From: Shewanella xiamenensis
Lineage (GTDB): Bacteria; Pseudomonadota; Gammaproteobacteria; Enterobacterales; Shewanellaceae
Length of the DNA: 64,000 nucleotides
Reading direction: 5' to 3'
Assembly: GCF_014647135.1 (NCBI RefSeq)
Contig: NZ_BMOP01000011.1
Location: 62,001-126,000, forward strand
A program made the translations under genes and the position numbers. Shown in pieces: positions 26,727 through 36,791 of the stretch; the first letter of the stretch is position 1, and each line of letters opens with the position of its first letter. Below the pieces are notes generated by a model. It was not told where the DNA came from. It saw only the letters and a list, made by a program, of their open reading frames with translations, and searched no databases.

Positions 26727-29700
26727 ATGAAGAAGTCCATGGTATGTCTGGCGATAACCAGCGCACTGACCCTTGTGGGGTGTGGTGCCGGTGATGAGCC
26801 TTATAAAGAACTCCCCAAAGATGAAAAGCAAGTCACCACTGCCGACATCGATAAAGCCACTGAGCGGCAATATCTCTACATTCGCAGCGTGGGTAAGGCT
26901 CCGCGTTATGCCGCCGAGGTGCGAGGTTTTACCCAAGGTGATCCTAAGTTGGTAACCTTGCATAAAACAGAGAATGGTATCCAAGTACGTCAAATTGACC
27001 GAGATAATATCGGATTAGGCCATGACAGCCGTTATCCTAATGAATATAACCAAGCGCCAGTGTTAACCATTCCTGGTGAATATATCGACTTTAAATGTAC
27101 CGAAGATAAATGGCGTGAGTGTATTAACGTAGAGCAAGTTAACACCGATGCTAATTTAACATGGCAGGATAAGCGCTACTTTGTCCCCGATTTTGCCAAA
27201 GCTAAAATTGCCGAGTTGGGCATTAATGACATATTTACCTTTGGTGAATGTGTGACTGAAACAGAGGCCCCACGTCTAGTGAATACTCAAGGCCAAAAAG
27301 GCTATGAGATGGATTTAGCTAAGGGCGTGGTTAACTTTGAAATTGAGCATACCTATCAGGCTTCACCAAGTTGCTTTAACCAATTTTACGGTGGCAACCT
27401 CGACAATCTATCCTTTACGACCACTGAGTTTATTTCGATTGTGGCGGTGGATCAGTTAGCCAGTAAAGACTATCAAGCGATTCCCTATGCCGAAAATGAA
27501 AAGGGCGCATTTGGTTTCTTTACCTCTTCCCATACTTACCGTGATGCGACTGATTCAGAGGGCGTTGACGGGTATGTGCGTACTTACATGAATCGCTTCA
27601 ATCCGGCCAAATCGGAACTGACTTATTACCTGAGTAATAATTTCTACGACGCGAAAAATAAGCCCTTTTTGGATGCTGCTATTGAGTCCGTGACGGCAAT
27701 TAATATTCAAAACAAGTTGTATAAAACGGGTTTTCCACAGATAAAACTTGAGCAAGCCCACGATAAACGCCATGGCGACCTGCGCTATAGCAACATCACT
27801 TTATTTGATGAACCGCTGGATAATGGTTTGGCGGGTTATGGCCCATCCGCGGCAAACCCGCTTACAGGCGAAATTGTGAGTGCGCGAGTCAATCAATACA
27901 GCTCGAATCTAAAACAAGGCGCAGTACGTTACTATCGCCAAGTGCGTTTAGATTATAACAGAGGCAAATTGGACGCGAATTCAGTCACATCGTTAACGGG
28001 CGAGCCTTATGTGTCGAATTTGAACAAGCCAGATGTCAGCGTTGATGCTGTGCCAGTGGAGGCGGCTGCATTTGAACAACCGACTCAGCAGCTTATTGCA
28101 GCACCCAAATCAATGTTATTAACGCCTAAGGATAATAGTCTCGATGCTTTGGCGGATTTTGATGAAAAAACACAAGCGTTTTGGTCTGAAAATTCAATGA
28201 TGCATGTGGATACCGTGTTTGCTACAGGTGGTAGTAATCGTGAATTACCTCGCGGTATCAAAGGTCATGAAATTGATTGGAAAAAAGCCGAAATGTGGGT
28301 TGATGGCAAAGTGGGCGGTAAATTAGCGGCATTTGAAGATTTGCCAATAAGTTTACAAGACTCATTAACTACAGCCCTTGCTGCACAAGCATTTGCCGGC
28401 ACCTTGACCCATGAATTAGGGCATACCTTTGGCTTAAGACATAACTTTGCTGGGAGTCGCGACCACGACAATACCTTTAACCAAGCACAACTGACGGAGT
28501 TAAAAGCCGCCTTTAGCGATGCAGGTTACCCAGATATTACTGTTAATGCCGAGTTTTCGAGCCAAATGGACTACAACGTGAATCGGTTTGCAACCACGTT
28601 TGAACCCTATGACTTAGCGGCGTTACGTTTTGGCTATGCCCGCGAAGTGGAAACAAAGGCTAACGAATTTGTATCGCTCAAAGCGGAAGATGCTAAGCGT
28701 CGCGACGAACTTGCCAAAGGCATTGTTAACGGGGATACCCGATTTGGCGCGCTTTACAATATTGAGCAAAACAATAGCCTACGTCAGTATTCTTATTGCA
28801 CAGATGAACATGTGTCCCTTAACAGCAACTGTAATCGTGGTGATGCGGGTAAAAACTTAGATGATATTAACCAGTTCTATATCGATAAGTATTTTGATAG
28901 CTACGAGACCATGAACCTACGCCATAATCGTCAATCTTTGTTTGAGGATCATAGTCTAAGTTACACCATCAATCGTAAAGTTCAGTTTGATGAGATACGT
29001 CAATTCATTGAAGATGTGAGCTTTTTAGAGCAATTATTTGGTCTATCAGAAAACTTTTTTGCTGGTGAGTGCGACCGACTGGCTGCGGCAGGTAGCGAGG
29101 CTTGGTATTGTGCGAATCAGCGGGCGATGAATCAGTCGGCCGATTTCTTCCTTAAGCTAGTGGGAGAAAACGACGCCACATTGGACGTCACATACAAGCA
29201 AGCTGATGGCAGCGTAGCGTTAAGACAGCAGTACAATTTTGCTAAGGTACTTGAGCAATATCGTTTTAAAAGCGGCGATATGAAGGCGCAATTTGAGCCG
29301 GGTGAGGTGATCAGTCAGTTCTCTGATTCCCCAGAAGCCTTGAAAGAGTTGATCATTAAATCGCAAATAAATCCTCAATTTCAGGATTTATTAACGGCTG
29401 ATGTTAGCTTTTCGGGCCGCTTACTCAATGGTATTAAAACGCCTGCATCCTCACCTAACCATCCGTATGTGAATGAGCGCGACGTGTTAGGTGTATGGCC
29501 TGATAAATTGTTAGCCGTGCGAGCCTTAGTATCACGTACCACCCCACGTAGTACTTCGAGTCGTGGTTATAAAGCATTGGTTGATTTACCAAATGTGGGT
29601 CCTGTATTCCAAGACATGTTGTGTAAGATGACCATGGGTGAAGGCCCTGGGCTGACTCGTGGTAATGCACCGCTCTTTACCGAAAGCTGTGGCGTGAGTG

Positions 29701-30185
29701 GTAAGCTCGATAGCTATCTGCCTTATTACACTGATTTTGCCCAACAAAGTATTGAGCCATTACCTAATTACGATCGTTCAGTTTCACGTTACTTCCAATT
29801 TGATACTGTTAACGGCCAGCCAAAAGGTAAGAGCAATTTACTGCAGATGATATTACGTCAAGTGGTACTTGCATCGGTTGACAGTGATTATCAAGGCGAG
29901 CAAAAAGCCAGAGTATGGCGTGAATACGTCGGTATTCATCTAGCCGGCCCTGCATTAGCCACACAAGCGGAAGTGACAGTAAATGGCCGTGTGTATGCTG
30001 CGACCGCAGAAAACACTTTAGCATTGGCGCTGATCAACCGAATTAAAGAAATGGAAACCTTTAAGGCGCAGGTCGGCGAGGCCACGCTTGCCATCAAGTT
30101 AAACAACGGTACAGTAGGTGAGATAATTGATGGGCAACTAAGCCGAGATCAGTTAGTACTCAGTTATTTGCCTGTGCTTGATTAA
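26727..30185 (+). CDS. Large zinc-dependent metalloprotease lipoprotein
   Basis: 1152-aa protein. The N-terminus is a lipoprotein signal (LVGC lipobox, Cys19), so it is membrane-anchored. The catalytic motif HELGHTFGLRHNF has H562, E563, H566 and H572, the metzincin-like HExxHxxGxRH; SQMDYN about 45 residues later is a plausible Met-turn. This matches the EcxA-like/DUF5117 group of large bacterial zinc proteases. Unusually long regions of unknown function flank the catalytic domain. It is coupled to the small barrel gene upstream, and a strong bidirectional terminator follows. Confidence 0.85.
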   Translation: MKKSMVCLAITSALTLVGCGAGDEPYKELPKDEKQVTTADIDKATERQYLYIRSVGKAPRYAAEVRGFTQGDPKLVTLHKTENGIQVRQIDRDNIGLGHDSRYPNEYNQAPVLTIPGEYIDFKCTEDKWRECINVEQVNTDANLTWQDKRYFVPDFAKAKIAELGINDIFTFGECVTETEAPRLVNTQGQKGYEMDLAKGVVNFEIEHTYQASPSCFNQFYGGNLDNLSFTTTEFISIVAVDQLASKDYQAIPYAENEKGAFGFFTSSHTYRDATDSEGVDGYVRTYMNRFNPAKSELTYYLSNNFYDAKNKPFLDAAIESVTAINIQNKLYKTGFPQIKLEQAHDKRHGDLRYSNITLFDEPLDNGLAGYGPSAANPLTGEIVSARVNQYSSNLKQGAVRYYRQVRLDYNRGKLDANSVTSLTGEPYVSNLNKPDVSVDAVPVEAAAFEQPTQQLIAAPKSMLLTPKDNSLDALADFDEKTQAFWSENSMMHVDTVFATGGSNRELPRGIKGHEIDWKKAEMWVDGKVGGKLAAFEDLPISLQDSLTTALAAQAFAGTLTHELGHTFGLRHNFAGSRDHDNTFNQAQLTELKAAFSDAGYPDITVNAEFSSQMDYNVNRFATTFEPYDLAALRFGYAREVETKANEFVSLKAEDAKRRDELAKGIVNGDTRFGALYNIEQNNSLRQYSYCTDEHVSLNSNCNRGDAGKNLDDINQFYIDKYFDSYETMNLRHNRQSLFEDHSLSYTINRKVQFDEIRQFIEDVSFLEQLFGLSENFFAGECDRLAAAGSEAWYCANQRAMNQSADFFLKLVGENDATLDVTYKQADGSVALRQQYNFAKVLEQYRFKSGDMKAQFEPGEVISQFSDSPEALKELIIKSQINPQFQDLLTADVSFSGRLLNGIKTPASSPNHPYVNERDVLGVWPDKLLAVRALVSRTTPRSTSSRGYKALVDLPNVGPVFQDMLCKMTMGEGPGLTRGNAPLFTESCGVSGKLDSYLPYYTDFAQQSIEPLPNYDRSVSRYFQFDTVNGQPKGKSNLLQMILRQVVLASVDSDYQGEQKARVWREYVGIHLAGPALATQAEVTVNGRVYAATAENTLALALINRIKEMETFKAQVGEATLAIKLNNGTVGEIIDGQLSRDQLVLSYLPVLD

Positions 30186-30251
30186 GTCAGTTGAATCGAG
30201 TGAGCCGCACCCGCGGCTTTGCAATCCATCACCATGTGTAAAACGTAAAAA

Positions 30252-30274
30252 AAGGCCGCTCAGTGAGCGGCCTT
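30252..30274. terminator. Bidirectional terminator between the metalloprotease and rho
   Basis: Near-perfect palindrome AAGGCCGCTCA-G-TGAGCGGCCTT; in practice a 9-bp stem with a CAGTG loop, flanked by A's on the left and T-rich sequence on the right, serving both convergent transcripts. Confidence 0.9.
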
Positions 30275-30298
30275 ATTATTCATGCAATCTTATATGGC

Positions 30299-31564
30299 TT
30301 AAGACTTTGCGCGTTTCATCGCGGTGAAGAATTCTTCGTTAGTCTTAGTCATCGCCAGCTTATCAATGAGGAATTCCATTGCACTGACTTCATCCATTGG
30401 ATTGAGGATCTTACGCAGGATCCACATTTTTTGCAGTTCGTCTGGATTTGTCAGCTTCTCTTCACGACGAGTACCACTGCGGTTAAAGTCAATCGCAGGG
30501 AAGACGCGTTTTTCAGCGGCTTTGCGTGACAGATGCAGCTCTTGGTTACCAGTACCTTTAAACTCTTCGTAAATCACTTCGTCCATCTTAGAACCGGTAT
30601 CGACTAACGCAGTAGCGATAATGGTTAAGCTGCCGCCGTGTTCGATGTTACGTGCTGCACCGAAGAAGCGTTTTGGACGGTGCAGTGCGTTGGCGTCCAC
30701 ACCACCGGTTAACACTTTGCCTGATGAAGGGATTACAGTGTTGTAAGCACGCGCTAAACGGGTGATAGAGTCGAGCAGAATCACCACGTCTTTTTTGTGT
30801 TCGACTAAACGCTTAGCCTTTTCAATAACCATTTCAGCCACTTGTACGTGACGGCTTGCTGGTTCGTCGAAGGTAGATGCAATAACTTCACCTTTAACGA
30901 GGCGTTGCATCTCGGTTACTTCTTCTGGGCGTTCATCGATCAGCAGAACCATCAATACCACTTCAGGGTTGTTGTAGGTAATGGATTGTGCAATGTTTTG
31001 CAGTAATAGCGTTTTACCCGCTTTCGGTGGCGCAACGATCAGACCACGTTGACCTTTACCGATAGGTGAGCATAAATCCAGAATACGGGCAGTGATGTCT
31101 TCAGTTGAGCCATTACCACGCTCCATACGCATACGTTCTTCTGCGTGGAGTGGGGTTAAGTTTTCAAAGAGGATTTTATTGCGAGAGTTTTCAGGTTTAT
31201 CAAAGTTAACTTCGTTAACTTTTAACAGGGCAAAATAACGTTCACCTTCTTTTGGTGGGCGAATCTTACCAAAAATGGTGTCACCCGTTCGCATGTTGAA
31301 ACGGCGAATTTGGCTTGGTGACACGTAAATATCATCAGGGCCAGCTAAGTAAGATCCATCTGCACTTCGTAAGAAACCGAATCCGTCTTGGAGTATCTCT
31401 AATACGCCGCCACCGAAAATGTCTTCGCCACTTTTGGCGTGGGCTTTAAGGATGGAGAAAATAATGTCCTGCTTGCGAGCACGGGCCATATTTTCGAGTT
31501 TCATGTTTTCGGCTAGCGAAACTAGGTCGGATATCGGCGTGTCTTTTAATTCAGTTAAGTTCAT
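30299..31564 (-). CDS. rho: Transcription termination factor Rho
   Basis: 421-aa hexameric RNA-dependent ATPase. The N-terminal helical and cold-shock-like RNA-binding domain includes [29 protein letters not shown]; Walker A is APPKAGKT and Walker B is [16 protein letters not shown]; the Q- and R-loops are in place. Length matches E. coli Rho (419). It ends transcripts that carry free C-rich RNA. The 212-bp leader upstream has no gene and may carry the usual autogenous attenuation region. Confidence 0.98.
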   Translation of the reverse strand: MNLTELKDTPISDLVSLAENMKLENMARARKQDIIFSILKAHAKSGEDIFGGGVLEILQDGFGFLRSADGSYLAGPDDIYVSPSQIRRFNMRTGDTIFGKIRPPKEGERYFALLKVNEVNFDKPENSRNKILFENLTPLHAEERMRMERGNGSTEDITARILDLCSPIGKGQRGLIVAPPKAGKTLLLQNIAQSITYNNPEVVLMVLLIDERPEEVTEMQRLVKGEVIASTFDEPASRHVQVAEMVIEKAKRLVEHKKDVVILLDSITRLARAYNTVIPSSGKVLTGGVDANALHRPKRFFGAARNIEHGGSLTIIATALVDTGSKMDEVIYEEFKGTGNQELHLSRKAAEKRVFPAIDFNRSGTRREEKLTNPDELQKMWILRKILNPMDEVSAMEFLIDKLAMTKTNEEFFTAMKRAKS

Positions 31565-31776
31565 GTTGGGGATCTTGTGTTACGCGACAAAGCTTACCGC
31601 GATCAATCAGTAAAGTTTGTGATTCAGGATAGTGATTGACGAGCGAGAAGTGGTTTAGTTAGAAAGAATCTGGTTATTAAAGTAGCACTAACAAAGCGGG
31701 GCGTCCAGAAATTTAGGGGCATTCCGGCACAATTTAATTTCAGCTTGTGCCGGAGGTCACTCATAACGACAACAAA

Positions 31777-32103
31777 TTAGATTTGTGCGTCGATAAACTC
31801 TTTTAACTGAGTTTTAGAGAGCGCGCCAACTTTGGTCGCTGCCAACTCACCGTTTTTGAATAACAGCAATGTTGGAATGCCGCGAACGCCGTATTTCGCT
31901 GGAGAAACGTTGTTCTGGTCAACGTTTAATTTAGCGATAGTCACGCGACCGGCATACTCTTCGGCAACGTCGTCAAGGATTGGCGCGATCATTTTACATG
32001 GACCACACCATTCAGCCCAAAAGTCTACCAATACTGGTAAATCGGCCTTTAATACGTCGTTTTCGAAGCTGTCGTCGCTCAGGTATATAATTTTATCGCT
32101 CAT
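31777..32103 (-). CDS. trxA: Thioredoxin 1
   Basis: 108-aa cytoplasmic disulfide reductase with the active site WCGPCK and cis-proline GIPTLL. The ATG at 32103 is chosen (MSDKIIYL, preceded by GGAG); the frame opens eight codons earlier. It lies between rho and the divergent rhlB, as in E. coli. Confidence 0.97.
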   Translation of the reverse strand: MSDKIIYLSDDSFENDVLKADLPVLVDFWAEWCGPCKMIAPILDDVAEEYAGRVTIAKLNVDQNNVSPAKYGVRGIPTLLLFKNGELAATKVGALSKTQLKEFIDAQI

Positions 32104-32254
32104 GATGTTCTCCAGTTTGGTTGCCATTGCTGGTTTGTTAATGGCTTACCATGTATATTGGGGCTGAAAAATAGCTTTTCAAGTTACCTTTTACAATGTG
32201 GCTATTTCAAACGATCGAGTATCTTATTGCAACCCCAAATGGTATGCTTGCGCT

Positions 32255-33574
32255 ATGAGCCAAACACATTTATCAAATCAAAAATTTGCCGACTTACCTC
32301 TGCATCCTGAGGTTAAACAGGCCCTTGCCGAGAACGGCTTTGAATTTTGTACGCCGATTCAGGCGTTATCATTACCCGTATTACTTCAATCAAAAGATAT
32401 CGCTGGCCAAGCTCAGACGGGCACTGGCAAGACAATGGCGTTTTTGGTTGCCACATTTAACCATTTATTGTCGACCCCTGTTCCTGAAGGACGTCAATTA
32501 AATCAACCGCGTGCCATTATCATGGCGCCTACCCGTGAATTAGCCATTCAAATTGCTAAGGACGCGATTTTACTCGCGAAACATACTCGCTTAAAGGTGG
32601 GGATTGTTTACGGTGGTGAGAGTTACGACGTCCAACGTAAAGTGCTAGACCAAGGTGTTGACATCTTAATCGGTACAACCGGACGGATTATCGATTATGT
32701 GCGTCAGGGCATTATTAGCTTAAATGCGATTCAAGCCGTGGTGTTAGATGAAGCCGATCGTATGTTCGACCTCGGTTTTATCAAGGATATTCGTTTCTTA
32801 TTCCGACGCATGCCTAATGCCGATCAGCGCCTGAACATGTTGTTTTCAGCGACGCTTTCAATGAAGGTGCAAGAGTTGGCTTATGATCATATGAATGATC
32901 CGGTGAAAGTCGAAATTGCCCCCGAAGAAAAAACCTCAAAGAATATCAAAGAAGAAATTTTCTATCCTTCCCAAGAAGATAAGATGCGTTTATTGCTAAC
33001 GCTGATTGAAGAAGATTGGCCTGAGAAAGCCATTGTTTTTTCAAACACTAAGCATAGCTGTGAGAACTTATGGGCTTGGCTTGAGGGTGATGGTCATCGT
33101 GTGGGTTTGCTCACTGGGGATGTGCCACAGAAGAAACGTATTCGAATCCTAGAGCAATTTACGCAAGGTCAATTAGATATCTTGGTTGCGACTGACGTGG
33201 CTGCACGCGGCCTGCATATCTCCGATGTTTCCCATGTTTACAATTATGATTTACCAGATGATTGTGAAGATTACGTCCACCGTATTGGTCGTACTGGGCG
33301 AGCGGGTAACAAAGGGGTATCAGTTAGTTTTGCCTGTGAGGAATACGCGCTGAACTTGCCTGCGATTGAGACTTATATTAATCACTCAATCCCAGTGAGT
33401 AATTATGACCGCGATGCCTTACTGGATGATATTCCACAGCCAGCTAAGATTCATCGTAAACATCCAGCGGGAGCTCGTAATTTACGTGAGCGCTCTGGGG
33501 TGAGTCGTACTCAAGGTGCACATCGTAGTGGTGGTCGTCCACCTCGCCATGACAGGACGCGTAGACAGCCGTAA
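32255..33574 (+). CDS. rhlB: ATP-dependent RNA helicase RhlB
   Basis: 439-aa DEAD-box helicase. Q motif [13 protein letters not shown], motif [40 protein letters not shown] and [12 protein letters not shown] are all intact. The basic, Arg/Gly-rich tail is as in RhlB, which unwinds RNA in the RNase E degradosome. The ATG at 32255 ([11 protein letters not shown]) is chosen over an in-frame upstream start. Its stop touches the gppA start with no gap. Confidence 0.97.
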   Translation: MSQTHLSNQKFADLPLHPEVKQALAENGFEFCTPIQALSLPVLLQSKDIAGQAQTGTGKTMAFLVATFNHLLSTPVPEGRQLNQPRAIIMAPTRELAIQIAKDAILLAKHTRLKVGIVYGGESYDVQRKVLDQGVDILIGTTGRIIDYVRQGIISLNAIQAVVLDEADRMFDLGFIKDIRFLFRRMPNADQRLNMLFSATLSMKVQELAYDHMNDPVKVEIAPEEKTSKNIKEEIFYPSQEDKMRLLLTLIEEDWPEKAIVFSNTKHSCENLWAWLEGDGHRVGLLTGDVPQKKRIRILEQFTQGQLDILVATDVAARGLHISDVSHVYNYDLPDDCEDYVHRIGRTGRAGNKGVSVSFACEEYALNLPAIETYINHSIPVSNYDRDALLDDIPQPAKIHRKHPAGARNLRERSGVSRTQGAHRSGGRPPRHDRTRRQP

Positions 33575-34501
33575 ATGCCAACACCCGCTTATGCTGCCAT
33601 TACTTTAGGCTCTAACAGTTTTAATATGCTGATCGCTAAAACAAAAGGTGGTCAGCCACATATTATTGCTAAGTACAAACGTAAAGTAAGGTTAGCCGAA
33701 GGGATTGGCGAAGACGGCTATTTATCACAGGAAGTGATGCAACGAGGTTTAGATTGCCTCGCCATGTTTGCCCAAATGTTAGCACTGCATAAAGTCCATC
33801 CTAATCATGTTGCTGTGATTGCCACAGCAACACTGCGTACTATCAATAACGCCGACGAGTTTAACCAGAGGGCAATTCCACTTCTCGGTCACCCGATTGA
33901 GATTATTTCGGGCATGCGTGAAGCTGAGCTGATTTATCAAGGTATGGTGGCAACAACCTGTGGCCAAGGTCGACGCTTAGTGATTGATATTGGTGGAGCA
34001 AGTACCGAATTTATTATCGGGGATGGTCATCAGGTTCAGTTTAAGACTAGCTTGCCTATGGGCAGCGTGACCTTTAACCGCCGTTTCTTCAACAACGCGC
34101 CGTTGCAAGAGCTCGATTTTGACGATGCTAAACAGGAAGTGCTAGCAGTCTTAGGTGAACATAGGCAAAGGCTAAAAGACTTAGGATGGCACTGTGTGGT
34201 GGGGGCTTCTGGCGCAGTGCAATCTGTGGTCGAAGTGCTAATGCACCGTAAGCAGTCTGAAATAATCACTTTGGCTGTGCTGACACAGCTGAAAGCGGAA
34301 ATCCTCGCCGAGGAAGATGTGAGTCTTGAGGGGATTATCGGCTTAAGCGCCGAACGTGCGCCGACATTTGCCGCAGGGGTGGCGATTTTACTTGCGCTCT
34401 TTGAACTCTTAGGAATTGAGCAGTTGGCGCTATCAGGTGGAGCATTGCGTGAGGGTGTGTTAGTGATGCTGGCGCAGCGGATTTTAGAAGAAACGATTTA
34501 A
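33575..34501 (+). CDS. gppA: Short Ppx/GppA-family phosphatase
   Basis: 308-aa protein with the ASKHA-fold motifs of Ppx/GppA (TLGSNSFNMLIA at the N-terminus, IATATLRTINNADEF, VIDIGGASTEFIIGDG). The family hydrolyses pppGpp to ppGpp or exopolyphosphate. It is much shorter than E. coli GppA (about 494 residues): the C-terminal HD-like domains are missing, as in other short family members. It begins one base after the rhlB stop, the same neighbour order as E. coli rhlB-gppA. Confidence 0.88.
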   Translation: MPTPAYAAITLGSNSFNMLIAKTKGGQPHIIAKYKRKVRLAEGIGEDGYLSQEVMQRGLDCLAMFAQMLALHKVHPNHVAVIATATLRTINNADEFNQRAIPLLGHPIEIISGMREAELIYQGMVATTCGQGRRLVIDIGGASTEFIIGDGHQVQFKTSLPMGSVTFNRRFFNNAPLQELDFDDAKQEVLAVLGEHRQRLKDLGWHCVVGASGAVQSVVEVLMHRKQSEIITLAVLTQLKAEILAEEDVSLEGIIGLSAERAPTFAAGVAILLALFELLGIEQLALSGGALREGVLVMLAQRILEETI

Positions 34502-34538
34502 TACGATTGGTATAACCTCACATCTATTATTAAAAGAC

Positions 34539-34570
34539 AAAGGCCGCCAAGTTTACTCTTGGCGGCCTTT
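34539..34570. terminator. Bidirectional terminator after gppA
   Basis: 12-bp perfect stem AAAGGCCGCCAA (34539-34550) with TTGGCGGCCTTT (34559-34570), 8-nt loop, between convergent genes. Confidence 0.92.
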
Positions 34571-34589
34571 GTTATTATTCGGGTACAGA

Positions 34590-35126
34590 TTACTTTAAGA
34601 TCTCGGCTAAATCTTTTTCGAGCGAAACGGTTGGGCGTTCAACAATGCGGCCAATTTCTTTACCTTGTTGTTGCACGATAAAGGTAGGAATACGTTTGAA
34701 TTCGTATTTTGCCGCCAGTCCTTCAGGGTCTTGCTTGCTGCGATCGACACCAATATAAGTCACTTTAATATTGGGGTTCGCCACTTCTTCGATAATGCGG
34801 ATAAAACGTGGCGTTTCGCGATGACAGTCTGGGCACCAAGTACCAATAATCACGACGATTTCTGTTGGTTCTGTGACTTTTTTGAGTGGTGCTAAGGCGT
34901 CGGTATCGACTTGGTAGCTTTTGTAGCCCTCAGCAAACTCATTGAGATCTTTTACTAAATGTTGCGCTTCAACTACACCGGTTAAAATCACTTCTTGTTT
35001 CTCCTCGCTGCAGGTGGCAATCAAGCCCTGTTTTTGCTCTTCAAAGCCACAGCCGCCATTTGCTAGTACTTGGCAACTAAAAAATAACGCGGTCGTGGCG
35101 AGTAATGCTTTAACGTTATTGTGCAT
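34590..35126 (-). CDS. Periplasmic thioredoxin-like protein
   Basis: 178-aa protein with a signal peptide (residues ~1-22, cleavage likely after VLA) and a thioredoxin fold in the second half: WCPDCHRETPRF active-site CPDC, and cis-proline RIPTFIV. A pair of extra cysteines follows the signal peptide (GGCGFEEQ...ATC). Exported CxxC proteins of this type work in periplasmic disulfide exchange; the partner is unknown. Confidence 0.87.
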   Translation of the reverse strand: MHNNVKALLATTALFFSCQVLANGGCGFEEQKQGLIATCSEEKQEVILTGVVEAQHLVKDLNEFAEGYKSYQVDTDALAPLKKVTEPTEIVVIIGTWCPDCHRETPRFIRIIEEVANPNIKVTYIGVDRSKQDPEGLAAKYEFKRIPTFIVQQQGKEIGRIVERPTVSLEKDLAEILK

Positions 35127-35269
35127 GATATGCCCTCAAAATCGAAGAAGAATAATGAATTTGCATTCAAGCACTAATTTACGTTTTGTAAAAGTTGTGA
35201 ATGAATTAGCTGCAAGCCAGATCACGTATCGCTAATGTAAATCTGGCTGTTACCCATAAAAAGATGTGA

Positions 35270-35665
35270 TTAGTTTTGTGCTAATAGCTTGGCGAGGATA
35301 GGTTTATTAGCATCAGGGAAGTCGTAATGGGTGAGCTCGTGCTTATCGACCCAGACGATTTGTTGTCCTTCAAGACCTTGCGCCTCGCCCGTAAAGTCAC
35401 TCACAGTGTGAATATCGAGTAGTACCTGTTTATCTGGGTAGTCGTAGCTTAACGCCATAAAAGGTTCGCTCGAATGGACGTTAAGCGCCACTTCTTCTTT
35501 TAACTCACGAATTAAGGCTTGGGTAACGGTTTCGTTTTGCTCCACTTTTCCACCGGGAAATTCCCATTTGCCGCCTTGATGTAAATGCTCTGGGCGCTTG
35601 GCGAGTAGGATTTGTCCGTCAGTATTAAGAATAATGCCCACGGCAACATGAATACGTTTTGTCAT
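35270..35665 (-). CDS. mutT: 8-oxo-dGTP diphosphatase MutT
   Basis: 131-aa Nudix hydrolase. The Nudix box runs from GGKVEQNETVTQALIREL to KEEV (Gx5Ex7REUxEExGU), and KWEFPGGKVE is the typical MutT context. It removes 8-oxo-dGTP from the nucleotide pool. Last gene of the leftward pilB-to-mutT cluster, as in many gammaproteobacteria. Confidence 0.94.
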   Translation of the reverse strand: MTKRIHVAVGIILNTDGQILLAKRPEHLHQGGKWEFPGGKVEQNETVTQALIRELKEEVALNVHSSEPFMALSYDYPDKQVLLDIHTVSDFTGEAQGLEGQQIVWVDKHELTHYDFPDANKPILAKLLAQN

Positions 35666-35751
35666 AAATTTCTACTTATCACTGTATGAACAACAATCCG
35701 AGACTCGTCGGTTCTGGTCGTTGGTAAATACACGGAGTTGTTGTATGAGGC

Positions 35752-35961
35752 TTATTCTTTAAAGAAGCTTTCTTCGTCGTAACCAAGTTCGTCTAAAGCG
35801 TCGACATCAAACTCAGATTTGACTGGAATGGCGTGTTTCTCCGATGCCCAATCACCGAGATCGATCATCTTACAGCGCTCACTGCAAAAAGGTTTGAACT
35901 CTGACTGAGGGCTCCATTGTACTGGAGTTTTACAAATTGGGCAGTTGACGGTTAACGGCAT
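35752..35961 (-). CDS. yacG: DNA gyrase inhibitor YacG
   Basis: 69-aa zinc-finger protein with CPIC and CSERC pairs (four zinc cysteines) and the [17 protein letters not shown] signature of YacG. The family binds GyrB and blocks gyrase. It lies downstream of zapD behind a heptamer tandem array. Confidence 0.95.
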   Translation of the reverse strand: MPLTVNCPICKTPVQWSPQSEFKPFCSERCKMIDLGDWASEKHAIPVKSEFDVDALDELGYDEESFFKE

Positions 35962-35986
35962 AATGGGGATCTCTTGATTTACTGCT

Positions 35987-36028
35987 GAATAACGAATAAC
36001 GAATAACGAATAACGAATAACGAATAAC
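35987..36028. repeat. Tandem heptamer array GAATAAC x6
   Basis: Six perfect 7-bp units between the zapD stop and the yacG start, followed by GGTTAT, which can pair with the units. A microsatellite-like array of this kind is prone to copy-number change. Confidence 0.97.
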
Positions 36029-36056
36029 GGTTATCAATGGCGTTAGTGTAAAGGCT

Positions 36057-36791
36057 TCACGCGCAGGTCGCTAGTAAGAATTCGATGCTACGGTCAGAGT
36101 GGCGTTGTTGATCGAATTGTACAAAATGAATGGCGTAACGATTTTTATGGCCACTGATCGTGGGATAACAACCGTGGGAAGCATCGACTTTGACTCTAAC
36201 TAATGACAGGGCTTGAGTGCTATCCCCTTGATAAAAACCGGCATGAGCGGTGGCATTATCGAAATCAGCGGTACTGCGGGTCAGTTGAAGCAAAAGCGTG
36301 ATGGGTGTGAGTAGGGGATCGAAATGACTTATCCAAGCTTGATAATCCTGTCGTCTTTCTTCCCAGGGTTTGGCGAGCCAAAAATGCAGTTGGGGAAGGT
36401 CGAAGTTACAGCAGGCACCTGGCATACCAAAGCGTTGCCTGAGAGCAGATAAGAATCTGTCTTGCTTTAGCTGGCTCCCACAGCGTTCGGGACGTTGTAA
36501 TGGTTCTCTGGCTTGGGTTAAGGCTTGAATATAAAAGCGGATTTGTTCGCTATCGACATGCTCGAGTTCTTGCCATTTGCTCAGTTGCAGTAGATTTCGC
36601 TCGATATCTTTGAGGACCTCATTGCGGTAGTCGCAGCGCTCCGAGAGCTCGCACAGGGAAAACAGAGGGTAGAAACATCTATGCTGGTGGTCGTGATTTA
36701 GGTTATTACAGAGCTGCTTGTTGAGGTATTCGAGCCGCAAGTAGCTGCGGATCTTCTCATTTAAAGGCTGTTCATAAACTAAGTCAGTCAT
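36057..36791 (-). CDS. zapD: Cell division protein ZapD
   Basis: 244-aa protein (formerly YacF). Begins with YEQPLNEKIRSYLRLEYL and contains FSLCELSERCDYRNEVLKDIER, both strongly conserved in ZapD, which cross-links FtsZ filaments in the Z ring. The start overlaps coaE by 8 bp; the coaE-zapD-yacG order is the conserved one. Confidence 0.96.
   Translation of the reverse strand: MTDLVYEQPLNEKIRSYLRLEYLNKQLCNNLNHDHQHRCFYPLFSLCELSERCDYRNEVLKDIERNLLQLSKWQELEHVDSEQIRFYIQALTQAREPLQRPERCGSQLKQDRFLSALRQRFGMPGACCNFDLPQLHFWLAKPWEERRQDYQAWISHFDPLLTPITLLLQLTRSTADFDNATAHAGFYQGDSTQALSLVRVKVDASHGCYPTISGHKNRYAIHFVQFDQQRHSDRSIEFLLATCA

Noticed and set aside
35987..36028. GAATAAC array as a CRISPR array
   Set aside because: Units are 7 bp and directly abutting with no spacers, and no cas genes are nearby.
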